This document shows, piece by piece, positions 1 to 8,680 of a stretch of DNA of 64,000 nt. The translations under genes and the position numbers were made by a program. The stretch is from contig NZ_JBHLWI010000002.1 of assembly GCF_042432905.1 (NCBI RefSeq), positions 1 to 64,000 of the forward strand, written 5' to 3'. Within the stretch, counting starts at the first letter, position 1, and every line of letters starts with the position of its first letter. Below the pieces are notes generated by a model. The model saw only the letters and a program-made list of their open reading frames with translations, ran no database searches and was not told the origin of the DNA. Source of the stretch: Fontibacter flavus (lineage in GTDB: Bacteria > Bacteroidota > Bacteroidia > Cytophagales > Cyclobacteriaceae).

Positions 1-100
1 GACAAACATGGACTAATTTAATAAAATCATCCCCTGGGACACCCAAAACCGAAACTTAAGAATCCATAAACATTGAAATTCAATAACTTAAAAAATTACG

Positions 101-883
101 GTGAATAATCTGCGGAAGTCAGGAAAAAATTTTTTAAGCGAATTCCACTCGGAGTTTAGTGAAATCAGATTTGTATACGACTTGTGCAAATCAGAATTAT
201 TAAGCTCCAATACACCAATAAGTATTAGGACTCCAATTTCGAAAAGAATTTCATTTTTAGATGAAAGATTATATTTCCACAAACCTAAAATCACTCCAAA
301 AATTCATATAACGAATGCGGATGGTGTGACGATAAAAGAAGCAAAGCTAATTGCCAATAGAATTCTAAATTTCAATTTAATCGATGGTACAGCATGGAGA
401 GTAGACTTTGCTGATGTTTTTGAAAAGTTTATTCAGTATATCTTTAAAGAAGTTGCCAAATCGATAGGCGGTAAATTTATTCCCAACCTAAAAATCTACT
501 CTAATGCTAAAAAGAGATTCCAGTGGAGCTTAAATAACTTAGAGCCAGACGGAGTATTGTTAAAAGATGATCAAGTGGTATTTATAGATGCGAAATACAA
601 GTCTCATCTATATAATAAATTTGACCAAAATGAAAATTTGAAAGAAGAACATAGGAAAGACCTGCATCAGATTCTTGCATACAGCTCCTTTAATGATGCT
701 AAAAACAAATCTGGTTTTTTATGTTATCCTTCTAATAAAATTGAAGTCTCAAAAATTGAATATAATTTTTCTCAATTAGGATTTTGCAGTAAAGTCCTGA
801 TGCTAGGTGTCCCCTTTAGGAAATCAATTATTCCTGAAACCAAAAATCTTATTATCGAAAATCTAGAATTACTAAATCTCTAA
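101..883 (+). CDS. McrC-like 5-methylcytosine restriction component, short at the N-terminus
   Basis: The 260-residue product resembles the C-terminal part of McrC, the nuclease subunit of McrBC-type restriction. A helical segment around residues 97-117 (DVFEKFIQYIF) is followed by a PD-(D/E)xK core: PDG near 148-150 and IDAKYK near 161-166, then DLHQILAYSS, the usual helix after the active site. McrC proteins are generally longer, so about 100 or more N-terminal residues seem absent. An in-frame TAA at 89-91 blocks extension, leaving GTG at 101 as the start; there is no in-frame ATG before the nuclease core. No McrB GTPase is visible, though one could lie left of the window: the first 59 bases carry a short open frame ending in TAA. 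It could be an orphan nuclease or a decayed McrC. The nuclease fold is well supported, function is uncertain. Confidence 0.6.
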   Translation: MNNLRKSGKNFLSEFHSEFSEIRFVYDLCKSELLSSNTPISIRTPISKRISFLDERLYFHKPKITPKIHITNADGVTIKEAKLIANRILNFNLIDGTAWRVDFADVFEKFIQYIFKEVAKSIGGKFIPNLKIYSNAKKRFQWSLNNLEPDGVLLKDDQVVFIDAKYKSHLYNKFDQNENLKEEHRKDLHQILAYSSFNDAKNKSGFLCYPSNKIEVSKIEYNFSQLGFCSKVLMLGVPFRKSIIPETKNLIIENLELLNL

Positions 884-890
884 AAAATAC

Positions 891-1163
891 TCACACCACC
901 TCCACCACAATTCCTCCAAAATGATGCTCTTCGGCTTTGCAGGGGATACCTTTTACATAGCAGTTGTCTCCGCCATAGCGCTCTCCCATATCCTTGTATT
1001 CCCCCTGACAGCCCTGACCTAAAATGGTGGTATTGTAAAAGGCCACCGGCCTTCCTTCGGCATCAGTACATAGGTCCATACAGGTATTACAGAGATACTT
1101 GGGATACCTGGAGGAATAATCCACCTCCTGTTGACATATCGGACAATACTGCTGCTTTTCCAT
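891..1163 (-). CDS. Small cysteine-rich zinc-ribbon-like protein
   Basis: A 90-residue protein with CPIC near residue 7 and CNTC plus a further Cys near 25-32, a spacing that suggests a zinc ribbon, then three more cysteines in the second half (GQGCQGEY, NCYV, PCKAEE). No signal peptide or membrane segment. It converges on the McrC-like gene with only 7 bases between the stops. I recognise it only as a conserved hypothetical type; the metal site is inferred from cysteine spacing. ATG start at 1163, followed upstream by a long non-coding block, so it is probably monocistronic. Confidence 0.6.
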   Translation of the reverse strand: MEKQQYCPICQQEVDYSSRYPKYLCNTCMDLCTDAEGRPVAFYNTTILGQGCQGEYKDMGERYGGDNCYVKGIPCKAEEHHFGGIVVEVV

Positions 1164-1824
1164 AAAAACTCCTTTTTTCTTCCTTTACCAAAGATCCCGA
1201 AAAGGATCAGGATAAAAAATTAATTGTCATCAATTGTCTTAAAAAGAAGAAGCGTTTTTTTGAACCATTAAGATTTTTAGGAATTAAGGGGTTCAATATT
1301 AATCGCCACAAAGGCGCTAAGGCACGAAGATCCATTGAGGATAACTCACCGCATTGGCAGAAAAAAATAAATGGTTCACACAAAGACGCAAAGGCGCAAA
1401 ATAAGGAAGGTTTTTTGTGGAAAACCAAGCTGTTCATGCGGATTAAAAACGCGTTCTCGCTTCACGAAATTACTAATTCCAAGAAGCAGGAAAGACAAAT
1501 AGGCAATCCCTACAGGATTGTTGCCTGATATGAAACGCTAATTTCTACCGATCGGTAATCCCTACGGGATTGGAACATAGATATACCGTGCCAGCCGCAC
1601 AACCTCTCGGTAAATAAAACAGGTGTCGTATTATGCACCGGTCCCATAGGGACCGCCTATGAAATTCCGCGAAGCAGACTATGTGAACTATGAATCTATG
1701 TTGTAAAAAGAAATGAAACTTATCTGTTTGAAATTTTTAATCCCTTCTTCTCCACTGTCCATCCGGATTAAAAATACGCTGTATCGCTTCACGAAATTGC
1801 AAAATTCGCGAAGCGGGTTAACCA
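1164..1824. other. Intergenic block with several repeat types and no gene
   Basis: About 660 bases without a convincing gene. It holds, left to right, two copies of a caca-aag-gcgc type repeat (about 1303-1335 and 1378-1405), a composite palindromic repeat (1479-1720, listed separately), and two related stretches starting GGATTAAAAA and containing CGCTTCACGAAATT (about 1438-1475 and 1764-1800). The 76-codon open frame at 1207-1437 consists largely of these repeats and is not considered coding. Confidence 0.7.
1479..1720. repeat. Composite palindromic repeat, copy 1
   Basis: Order of modules: GGCAATCCCTACAGGATTG with flanking TTGCC; TACCGATCGGTA next to AATCCCTACGGGATT; GTGCCAGCCGCAC; GGTCCCATAGGGACC; then CCGCGAAGCAGACTATGTG. 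Nearly the same 240-base arrangement recurs at 8324-8561, and parts recur inverted at 16790-16850 and 25510-25740. The stem-loops resemble REP/BIME-type elements. No transposase is present in the element. Confidence 0.8.
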
Positions 1825-4242
1825 TCAATCATTCCTCAAATAATCCACAGGATTACTTGCCGCCGCTTTGAATGACTGAAAACTCACCGTCAACCAAGCA
1901 ATAAAAATGGAAAGCAGTCCAGCCAGCACCATCAAAAACAAACTAATATCCACCCGGTAGGCAAAATTCTGCAACCAGTACTTGTTCATCAGGTAATAAC
2001 TCAAGGGTGCCGCTATCCCAAAGGCCAACAATACCAATAGTGTGAAATCCTTACTCAACAAGGTCACCAACTGTGGCACGGTAGCCCCAAGGGCTTTTCG
2101 GATGCTGATCTCCTTGGTCCTCTGCTCTGTAGTATAGGCAGCCAGGCCAAATAGTCCCAAACAGGCAATACTGATCGCCAATACTGTAAAGACCAAGATG
2201 ATATTTCCCATTTTTTGCTCCGCTTTGAACAGCGCATCAAAATTTGCATCCACAAAAGCAAACTCAAAAGGCGCCCCGTTCACATGCTTTTTCCAGATTT
2301 CTTCCAACACTTCGAGTTTTTTGCCTACAGGACCTGGGGAAAGTTTAACCGCCATCTCATAGTTGGGCACAGTACTCAAACTTATAATCAAAGGCCTTAC
2401 GCTCTGATGCAGGCTTTCAAAATTGAAATCCTTGATTACCCCAATAATGTTTTTCTCTACAGGCTCGTCATTATTTCCCCAAAATCCACTCAATCGCTGT
2501 CCATTAAGCTCGGCCCAGCCCATCATCTTAAAAGCTGTCTCATTCACGATGATGGCCGTGCTGTCACTGACAAAATCCTTTGAAAAAAACCTGCCATCTG
2601 CCATTTTAAAGCCCATGGCATCCAAGTGGTCCTCATCTACGATATATAAGGTACACATAAAATCCTGTGCGGTTTCGGGATTCCTGAAAACAGAATTCCA
2701 ACCCACATTTGGAGGAAGCCTATTAGCGAAACTCGCTGCCACAAACTCCGAATTGTTCATCAATGCATCTTTAAAAGCCTTTCCATTCTGCCCCAAAGAC
2801 ATGGTATGGTACAGGTTGACCACATTCTCCTTCTCAAAACCCAGGTTGACATCCTGCAAATGCTTGAGTTGCTTGTACACCACCATACTGCTGATGATCA
2901 GTGATATGGATATGAAAAACTGGAAAACCACCAGGCCATTTCTCAAAGAGGATCTTCTGACTCCATGACGGACCTTTCCTTTCAAAACTGCAGAGGGAGT
3001 AAAAGAGGTCAGGTAAAAAGCTGGATATGAACCTGCCATTAAGCCTATCAATACAGCAAATACCAAAAGTGCCAGAATCACCAAAGGATTCAGGAAAATC
3101 CCCAGATTCAAATCCTTGCCGGAAAGGTTGTTGAAAGGTTCCAAAACCATCAGGACAATGAACACCGCCAAAAAGGTAGAGATCAAGCTGTACAGCAGGG
3201 ATTCGGAGAGGAATTGTAGGATCAATTTGGTCTGACCGGCACCCACCGCTTTTCTGACCCCGACCTCCTTAGCCCTGTTGGCCGATCGTGCTGTGGACAG
3301 GTTCATAAAGTTGATACAGGCCAGCACGATAATAAATAAAGCTATCGCACCAAAAATATACAGGTACTGAATACTGCCTCCAGGCTTGATTTCTTCATTC
3401 ACCTCTGAGCGCAGGTGGATATCCTGTACAGGTTGGATCTGAAAACCGAACTTATTTCCTGCTGCATAAAAGTTTTCAAGGGAAATGCCCAGAAACTTTT
3501 CCAGTTCGGCACCCACATACCGTTGTACAAAGCCATCCAGGGCTACTTTCACTTTATCTGAATCGGCTCCTGAATGAATTTTGAAATAATTGTAAATATT
3601 ATTGTTGGTCCAGTTTTCATCAAATCCAAATTGTCCTGCTTCATTGGAAAGAATCATGTCATAGGCCAGGTGAAAATTAGCAGGGGGATCTGCAATAACT
3701 GCGGAGACCTCCATGGGGCTCTTTTCTGCTCCACGTAACAGTATTTTACCCAAGGGATTTTCATCTCCAAAATACCGCTTGGCCACCGACTCAGGAAGGA
3801 CAACCCTGTCTACCCCGCTGAGGGCATTTTGAGGATCACCTTGCAGCACTTTTATGGAGAAAAATTCCAAAAAATTTTTGTCTGCAATCAAAAAGTGGGA
3901 TTCCGTAAATGTTTTGTCCTCGTACTGCACGGGCATGGTCCTGAACATATTCAATCGAGTCGCCGACTCCACCTCCGGGACTTCCGCTAAGAGCGCTGGG
4001 GCAATAGAACCTGAAGTAACAGCAATGTTAAAATCATTGTCATTCATGCGCCCATGTAAAGTGACACGGTACATCCTGTCCACATCCGGGATAAATTTAT
4101 CATAACTGAGTTCATCAGCCACATAGATGATGATCAACATACTGGCTGCGATTCCCAGACTCAGACCCAAAATATTAATGGCGGTATAGGCTTTTTGGCG
4201 GACCATGATCCTCCAGGCGGTTAGCAGAAAGTTCTTCAACAT
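1825..4242 (-). CDS. FtsX/MacB-type ABC transporter permease
   Basis: An 805-residue inner-membrane permease of the duplicated FtsX type common in Bacteroidota. A cytoplasmic N-terminus with RIMVRQKAYTAIN precedes a first membrane segment (about 18-40), then a MacB-like periplasmic domain, an FtsX domain (about 295-415, with EVGVRKAVGAG), another membrane segment near 435, a second periplasmic domain, and a final FtsX domain (about 690-800, with EISIRKALGAT). The repeated KE(V/I)(G/S)(V/I)RKA(V/L)GA signature marks the coupling loop to an ATPase. No ATPase gene is adjacent, which is usual for this group. It probably works as a mechanotransmission permease in export or lipoprotein/antibiotic handling; substrate unknown. 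ATG start at 4242; an inverted repeat sits just upstream. Confidence 0.85.
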   Translation of the reverse strand: MLKNFLLTAWRIMVRQKAYTAINILGLSLGIAASMLIIIYVADELSYDKFIPDVDRMYRVTLHGRMNDNDFNIAVTSGSIAPALLAEVPEVESATRLNMFRTMPVQYEDKTFTESHFLIADKNFLEFFSIKVLQGDPQNALSGVDRVVLPESVAKRYFGDENPLGKILLRGAEKSPMEVSAVIADPPANFHLAYDMILSNEAGQFGFDENWTNNNIYNYFKIHSGADSDKVKVALDGFVQRYVGAELEKFLGISLENFYAAGNKFGFQIQPVQDIHLRSEVNEEIKPGGSIQYLYIFGAIALFIIVLACINFMNLSTARSANRAKEVGVRKAVGAGQTKLILQFLSESLLYSLISTFLAVFIVLMVLEPFNNLSGKDLNLGIFLNPLVILALLVFAVLIGLMAGSYPAFYLTSFTPSAVLKGKVRHGVRRSSLRNGLVVFQFFISISLIISSMVVYKQLKHLQDVNLGFEKENVVNLYHTMSLGQNGKAFKDALMNNSEFVAASFANRLPPNVGWNSVFRNPETAQDFMCTLYIVDEDHLDAMGFKMADGRFFSKDFVSDSTAIIVNETAFKMMGWAELNGQRLSGFWGNNDEPVEKNIIGVIKDFNFESLHQSVRPLIISLSTVPNYEMAVKLSPGPVGKKLEVLEEIWKKHVNGAPFEFAFVDANFDALFKAEQKMGNIILVFTVLAISIACLGLFGLAAYTTEQRTKEISIRKALGATVPQLVTLLSKDFTLLVLLAFGIAAPLSYYLMNKYWLQNFAYRVDISLFLMVLAGLLSIFIAWLTVSFQSFKAAASNPVDYLRND

Positions 4243-4244
4243 GG

Positions 4245-4274
4245 CAATTGGGTTTTGTTTAACTTACCCAATTG
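4245..4274. promoter_or_regulatory. Inverted repeat upstream of the FtsX-type permease
   Basis: CAATTGGG (4245-4252) and CCCAATTG (4267-4274) are exact inverted 8-mers separated by 14 bases, starting 2 bases before the permease ATG (minus strand). The spacing of about two helical turns would suit a dimeric repressor, or the RNA could form a hairpin over the ribosome binding region. No regulator is known. Confidence 0.35.
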
Positions 4275-4455
4275 GGATGCCAAAGGAAAAAAACCTGAAA
4301 TTTCCCCAATTTTAGAGAAAACCAAAAATCTGCGATGTCCACCTGAATGCAAATTTGACCGTGGGCGGACAAATTTTATTAATTACGAGGGAAGCTTGAA
4401 AAAAATCGAACCTAAAAATGTGAATGATTTAGCTGTAGTTAGAAATTGGTCAGTT

Positions 4456-5076
4456 TCATTTTTTACTTCTCTCAATCAACTTATCAATATCATAGGCTTC
4501 TTCAGGAATCTGAATGCTTTGGACCAAAACAGCGGTCATAATCATGGTATGATCCTTATTATGGAAAATCAATTCCAAAGGAAGTTTTCCTTTACTTGCT
4601 TCCAAAAAAGGACCCCAGCCTCCCATAACATGTCGTTTAAATGGCTTGGGATCGACCCAAATGTCTTCGGAAACATAGCGAATACTGGCTTTAGGACCTT
4701 CTCCTTCTACAATAGCAGTACAATTGAATCCCAGGATTTCTTTATTTTCTTTAGAAAGTGTAAACATAGGCTTAGGCTGAGAAGTCTCCCCTGCATCCAA
4801 AACATAAATGTCATTGGCCCGGGAAAAAAAATACCGGTTTGAGGAAGCATTGTAAAGCTGCTTCAAATTTTGATTTTCATCATAGGCCACATAATTATAG
4901 GCATTGATGTAATAGTGCTGAACAGAATCATTTTCCAATAACTTCTGAGCTGTAATGTCTTTACCTTCCAAATCGAGATAAGTGTAGCGGTAAAGAATGT
5001 AGCCCTCAAAAGGTAGATTTTGGGCGAAGGCATTTAAATTGAAAAAAGTGATCAGGATCAGGATGAAACTACGCAT
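4456..5076 (-). CDS. Secreted GLPGLI-like hypothetical protein
   Basis: The 206-residue product begins with a Sec signal peptide (MRSFILILITFFNLNAFAQ, cleavage after AFA). The mature part (FEGYILYRYTYLD, then a middle with LGFNCTAIVEG and a late WVDPKPFKRH) resembles the GLPGLI/DUF4412 type of Bacteroidota periplasmic proteins, whose function is unknown. Divergence is considerable, so this is a family suggestion only. It lies downstream of the LytTR/LytS pair but 296 bases away, so probably has its own promoter. The 195-codon frame on the opposite strand at 4255-4842 is a shadow. Confidence 0.6.
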   Translation of the reverse strand: MRSFILILITFFNLNAFAQNLPFEGYILYRYTYLDLEGKDITAQKLLENDSVQHYYINAYNYVAYDENQNLKQLYNASSNRYFFSRANDIYVLDAGETSQPKPMFTLSKENKEILGFNCTAIVEGEGPKASIRYVSEDIWVDPKPFKRHVMGGWGPFLEASKGKLPLELIFHNKDHTMIMTAVLVQSIQIPEEAYDIDKLIERSKK

Positions 5077-5276
5077 GGTATAACTTTAAGGGGAAAATTT
5101 AGTTAAAATTTACCACAGTTTATCTTGATGAAAAAATTATTTTCAGCAGAAAAAGAACACTAGACCTTAGAAGCCAAACTTGTTTCTATCTATTCACATC
5201 CTGTTCTCCACCCACAGTTTTTGGCTTCAAACAGAACACCCTAACTTAATTTGAAGACAGGATATTGATTGTGTTT

Positions 5277-5352
5277 TGGTTCTCGAATTTGGAATTTGAG
5301 TTTTGGAGTTTGGGTTTTGTAATTTGAGTTTTGGAATTTGGAGTTTGTGTCT
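5277..5352. repeat. Degenerate TTTGGAGTTTG array
   Basis: Quasi-tandem units of 8-11 bases built from TTTGG, AATTTG and GAGTTTTGG fill this stretch. A similar array lies at 18481-18573. It is non-coding and AT/G-rich on the plus strand. The 296-base gap between genes at 5077-5372 holds nothing else I can name. Confidence 0.65.
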
Positions 5353-5372
5353 TTTTTCTTACGTCTTAAAAA

Positions 5373-6125
5373 TCACTTTTCCACCCAGTCCCTAAATGCC
5401 GCAGTAGCCGACTGACTGGTAATAAGGGATTTGTTGATGCCCCGAAGTTTGATAGCCAGGCTGTTTTTACCATAACGCTCCATCCTCTCAATAGCAGGCT
5501 TGTGGACCAATTCCGCCCGATTGATCCTGAAGAACTGGGCTGGATCTACGGTATCTTCGATTTCCTTTAAAGTGGGCGTATTTAGAATATGGCCTTTGCC
5601 TTGAATATCAGTGGCTTTCACTATTCCGCCTTCTGCTAGAAAATAGGCTATATTTTCGATCTCCAAAAAATAACTATCCTTTACTGTGTTGATGATAAAC
5701 CTGCTTTTGAAAGATTCAGAAGCTTGGGGTTTTGGTTTAGCTTTGATTGAGCTTGAATTTTGTTGGGTAAACAATAGAAACTTCTTCCAGGCTTTTTCAA
5801 AGCGCTCAAAGGTAAAAGGCTTCAAAAGGTAATCAATCCCATTGCTTTCAAAGGCCTCTAACATATGATTGTCGTACGCAGTAGTAAAAATGATAGGGGA
5901 TTTCAGTGCTATTTCCTGATAGATTTCAAAGGCATTGCCATCCTGCAGGGATATATCTGAGAAAATCAGATCAGCTTTTCCACCTTTCTCAAAAAAGAGA
6001 ATCGCTTCTTCCACTGTGGCACATTCTGCCGCTACCTGAACCTCAGCTTCCAGCTGATCAATATACCGCTTCAACTTTCTTCTAGCAGGCAGTTCATCTT
6101 CTATAATCAATACATCAACGCACAT
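5373..6125 (-). CDS. LytTR-family response regulator
   Basis: 250 residues with an N-terminal receiver domain (IIEDE near 6-10, phospho-acceptor Asp in FSDIS near residue 56, Thr in FTTAYD, Lys in YLLKPF near 103) and a C-terminal LytTR DNA-binding domain (about 145-250, with FFRINRAELV). It is the partner of the LytS-like kinase directly upstream; the two genes overlap by 11 bases, implying translational coupling. Family knowledge says LytTR regulators bind paired short repeats upstream of target genes, often for envelope functions. The targets cannot be told from the sequence. Confidence 0.9.
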   Translation of the reverse strand: MCVDVLIIEDELPARRKLKRYIDQLEAEVQVAAECATVEEAILFFEKGGKADLIFSDISLQDGNAFEIYQEIALKSPIIFTTAYDNHMLEAFESNGIDYLLKPFTFERFEKAWKKFLLFTQQNSSSIKAKPKPQASESFKSRFIINTVKDSYFLEIENIAYFLAEGGIVKATDIQGKGHILNTPTLKEIEDTVDPAQFFRINRAELVHKPAIERMERYGKNSLAIKLRGINKSLITSQSATAAFRDWVEK

Positions 6126-7155
6126 CTGAAAATATCAAGGGTAATTGGATTTCAAAATTATCTTCACTCTTCTTAATGACCGGTAAATCAGTTCCAAAAA
6201 GCTGGTATTGGGCTTTGAGGTTTTCCAAAGCCCTACCTCCATGCAGTTTGGGGCTTTTTTTAGGTCTTAAGGTGTTTTTTACCGTAATGGTATGGTTGGT
6301 ATGGTTATCCACCATCAACTCTATGGATACAGGGACACTTTCAGTACCCAAATTATGCTCGATGGCATTTTCGATCAGGAGCTGCAAACTTAAGGGAGGC
6401 AAAAAGGCATTTTCAACGGGTACACCAGAAACCTGCAACAAATAGGCCTCTCCATATTTCAGTTGCATCAATCTGAAATAGCGAGCAGCAAAATCCAGTT
6501 CCTCGACCAAGGGAACCTGTTTCCTGTCCGAAGATTTTAACACATACCGGTAAATTTCAGAAAAATCATGGAGAAAACGCGAGGCCTTTTCCCTGTCTTC
6601 TTCGATCAACTGATCCAGCACATTCAGGTTGTTGAACAAGAAATGAGGATCCAACTGCGCTTTGAGCTTGGACAACTGACTTTCCATTTGTGATTTTTCG
6701 AGCTGATTGATCCTTTCCTGGTCTTCCTTATACCTTTGAAAATAGTAATGCGCCAGGAAAAATCCCCCATAAACAAAGACATCCAAGACATATTTGATAT
6801 TGGAGGAAGCCAGAGAATCAAAATTAAAGTTCCTTTCCACAGTATTGAAAATCAAGGCTATCAGGAAGGAAAATAGATTGTTTACAATCAAATAGAGTAC
6901 TAATGAAATACCAAAAACTGAAATTGCCTTTGGTAGCGAAAATTGATTATGAGACCTTCTGATCACCAGTCCGATGATTATAAATAAGATCAGGGCATTG
7001 AAGAGCTGACCAATGGCAGCTTCAGGTGTAAACAGGTACCAATCAAATTTTCTGGAAAAATAAAACCGGATCTGAATGGATTCGAGATAGGCAAAAATGA
7101 CAATGAAGGCCAAAAAGTATTTGTTCAGATAAAGCGATTCCAAAAATTTTTTCAT
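6115..7155 (-). CDS. LytS/YehU-type sensor histidine kinase
   Basis: 346 residues. The first 140 contain four or five hydrophobic membrane segments, followed by a short coiled coil (about 145-170) and a His_kinase (PF06580) region with the phospho-accepting His in LDPHFLFNNLN. An HATPase-like end has LLIENAIEHNL (N box) and a glycine-rich GGRALENL. There is no separate periplasmic sensor domain, so the signal is probably sensed within the membrane. It is cotranscribed with the LytTR regulator downstream (11-base overlap). Confidence 0.9.
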   Translation of the reverse strand: MKKFLESLYLNKYFLAFIVIFAYLESIQIRFYFSRKFDWYLFTPEAAIGQLFNALILFIIIGLVIRRSHNQFSLPKAISVFGISLVLYLIVNNLFSFLIALIFNTVERNFNFDSLASSNIKYVLDVFVYGGFFLAHYYFQRYKEDQERINQLEKSQMESQLSKLKAQLDPHFLFNNLNVLDQLIEEDREKASRFLHDFSEIYRYVLKSSDRKQVPLVEELDFAARYFRLMQLKYGEAYLLQVSGVPVENAFLPPLSLQLLIENAIEHNLGTESVPVSIELMVDNHTNHTITVKNTLRPKKSPKLHGGRALENLKAQYQLFGTDLPVIKKSEDNFEIQLPLIFSDVR

Positions 7156-7391
7156 AACAGCATTCTAGTTGTCAAAAGGTGCCCGACCCAAAAGTATAAC
7201 CTTCCTCACATTTAGCAAATTTTCAGTTGGGTTAAAAAAACTTTTCCAAAGTTGAGTTAAGCCTTAATAATATTAAAATAACACAAGCTTTGGAAAAGTT
7301 ATCTGGCTTTTTGGGACATCCATTCCCGCACCATGATAGGAAGGATTTTTAATCCCTTCTTATCCAAATTTTCTTTTGCCCCATCAAAACA

Positions 7392-8144
7392 TCAATTTTT
7401 CTCAGGTGCAGGAGGGAAGGAATACAACACTTCACCCTTTTCATCAAAGAAATCCAATTTGGCCTGATTGGCCTGATCCACGTAGAACATGGCTCTTGGC
7501 ATGCCCTGATCGTCAAATAAGAACAGACCGTTGTTTTGGCTACCGGATTTGCCCAGCATGACCCTAGGCGCACCACCGATCAGGTCCTGTTCCTGATATT
7601 CCTGCATTTTTGCCCTTGCTGCAGCCGGATCGGTTTTTCTCAATTCCTGCAATTCTGCCATAATCTCCATCGTTTTTTGTTGGGATTCTTTCTCAGGTCT
7701 GTCCATAAATACCAAACTGCTGCTCACCCTTCTTCTATCCCCCTGCCTACTGTCCGTGGTCAGCAACTGCATCACCTGATCGCCATCATACTGATCAAAA
7801 GTAAGGGATAAACCTGCACTGTGCCCTTTTTCGGTAAGCGCACCATCATAGATAAAACCTCCTGCCTCTATGCCGTCCTCATTGAAAAAGAGCATACCTG
7901 AGCGCTTCTTTCTGTCTGCATTGGTAGGCCTATCGTTGATTTGGGCATCCCCATTTGGAAACTTATCCACATTGGTGATGATCATCTTGACCGTTCCGTC
8001 AGGCTCTACAATATTGATTCTCTGCACATCTATTTCTTCAAAATGATGGTTGCCGTTATTTTTGAAAGCTACTGATGCCAATAAAACCACACCGGCAGCC
8101 AAGGCAGTGGAAAAACTTCTGAGTACTACTACTTCTCTGTTCAT
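7392..8144 (-). CDS. Conserved membrane-anchored or secreted hypothetical protein
   Basis: 250 residues with a hydrophobic N-terminal segment (about 9-27) that may be a signal anchor. The mature part starts with IDVQRINIVEPDGTVKMII, a beta-strand pattern that recurs loosely (MLFFNEDGIEAGGFIYDG; GLFLFDDQGMPRAMFYVD; AKLDFFDEKGEVLYSF), suggesting a small repeated beta fold. A charged helical stretch (about 150-185) lies between. I recognise the pattern from Bacteroidota hypothetical proteins without known role. Next gene upstream is across a repeat-filled 536-base gap. Confidence 0.6.
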   Translation of the reverse strand: MNREVVVLRSFSTALAAGVVLLASVAFKNNGNHHFEEIDVQRINIVEPDGTVKMIITNVDKFPNGDAQINDRPTNADRKKRSGMLFFNEDGIEAGGFIYDGALTEKGHSAGLSLTFDQYDGDQVMQLLTTDSRQGDRRRVSSSLVFMDRPEKESQQKTMEIMAELQELRKTDPAAARAKMQEYQEQDLIGGAPRVMLGKSGSQNNGLFLFDDQGMPRAMFYVDQANQAKLDFFDEKGEVLYSFPPAPEKN

Positions 8145-8680
8145 AATCTTGTTGGTTAAGTATAATTGATTAGTGAACCAAAACTAGCAGATGCCTTTCC
8201 CAATCGGACCTAGAATCGAATGAGTGCAGGAATTTTCCGAATAAGTGCAGGGGTTTTCCAAATGAACGAAGCGTGATCTGCTTATCACAATGCTAACAAT
8301 GAGATGGCAGCAAATAAGGATTTCAAGAAGCGGGAATGACAAACAGGCAATCCCTATGGGATTGTTGCCTGACCTGAAACGATAATTTTCTACCGATAGG
8401 AAATCCCAATGGGATTGTAAAAAGCATATACCGTGCCAGCGGCACAACCTATTGGTAGAAATAGATGCCACAAATTATGCACAGGTCCCATAGGGACCGC
8501 CTATGAAATTCCGCGAAGCAGACTATGTGAACTATTTACCTATGTGGTAATAAATGAAACTTGGCTATTTCGGGTTTATAAACCCTTGTTCTCAACATTT
8601 TTCTATTTATTTTTTCAATTCAACTCAACATCCACCATGGTCATTTACGTCTAGGCGACGGAACCAAAATTTTGTGAACA
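8145..8680. other. 536-base intergenic block containing repeat copy 2
   Basis: No gene is supported here. The middle (8324-8561) is the second full copy of the composite palindromic repeat. The remaining flanks are AT-rich without a clear promoter. Open frames at 8433-8654 and 8554-8835 run through the repeat or overlap the lipoprotein gene out of frame and are rejected. Confidence 0.7.
8324..8561. repeat. Composite palindromic repeat, copy 2
   Basis: Same module order as copy 1: GGCAATCCCTATGGGATTG with TTGCC; TACCGATAGGAAATCCC; GTGCCAGCGGCAC; a run with CAAATTATGCACAGG; GGTCCCATAGGGACC; CCGCGAAGCAGACTATGTG. Most differences from copy 1 preserve pairing in the stems, which suggests selection on the folded form or recent spread. 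Confidence 0.8.

Noticed and set aside
1207..1437. 76-codon minus-strand open frame
   Set aside because: Composed mostly of caca-aag-gcgc-type repeats, no family pattern and no start signal.
4255..4842. 195-codon plus-strand open frame
   Set aside because: Antisense shadow of the secreted protein gene at 4456-5076, which has a clear signal peptide.
5277..5352. Possible CRISPR array
   Set aside because: Units of 8-11 bases vary in length and sequence, no constant repeat of 25-45 bases with unique spacers and no cas genes.
8433..8654. 73-codon open frame through repeat copy 2
   Set aside because: It is made from the repeat itself, and no corresponding protein is preserved in copy 1.
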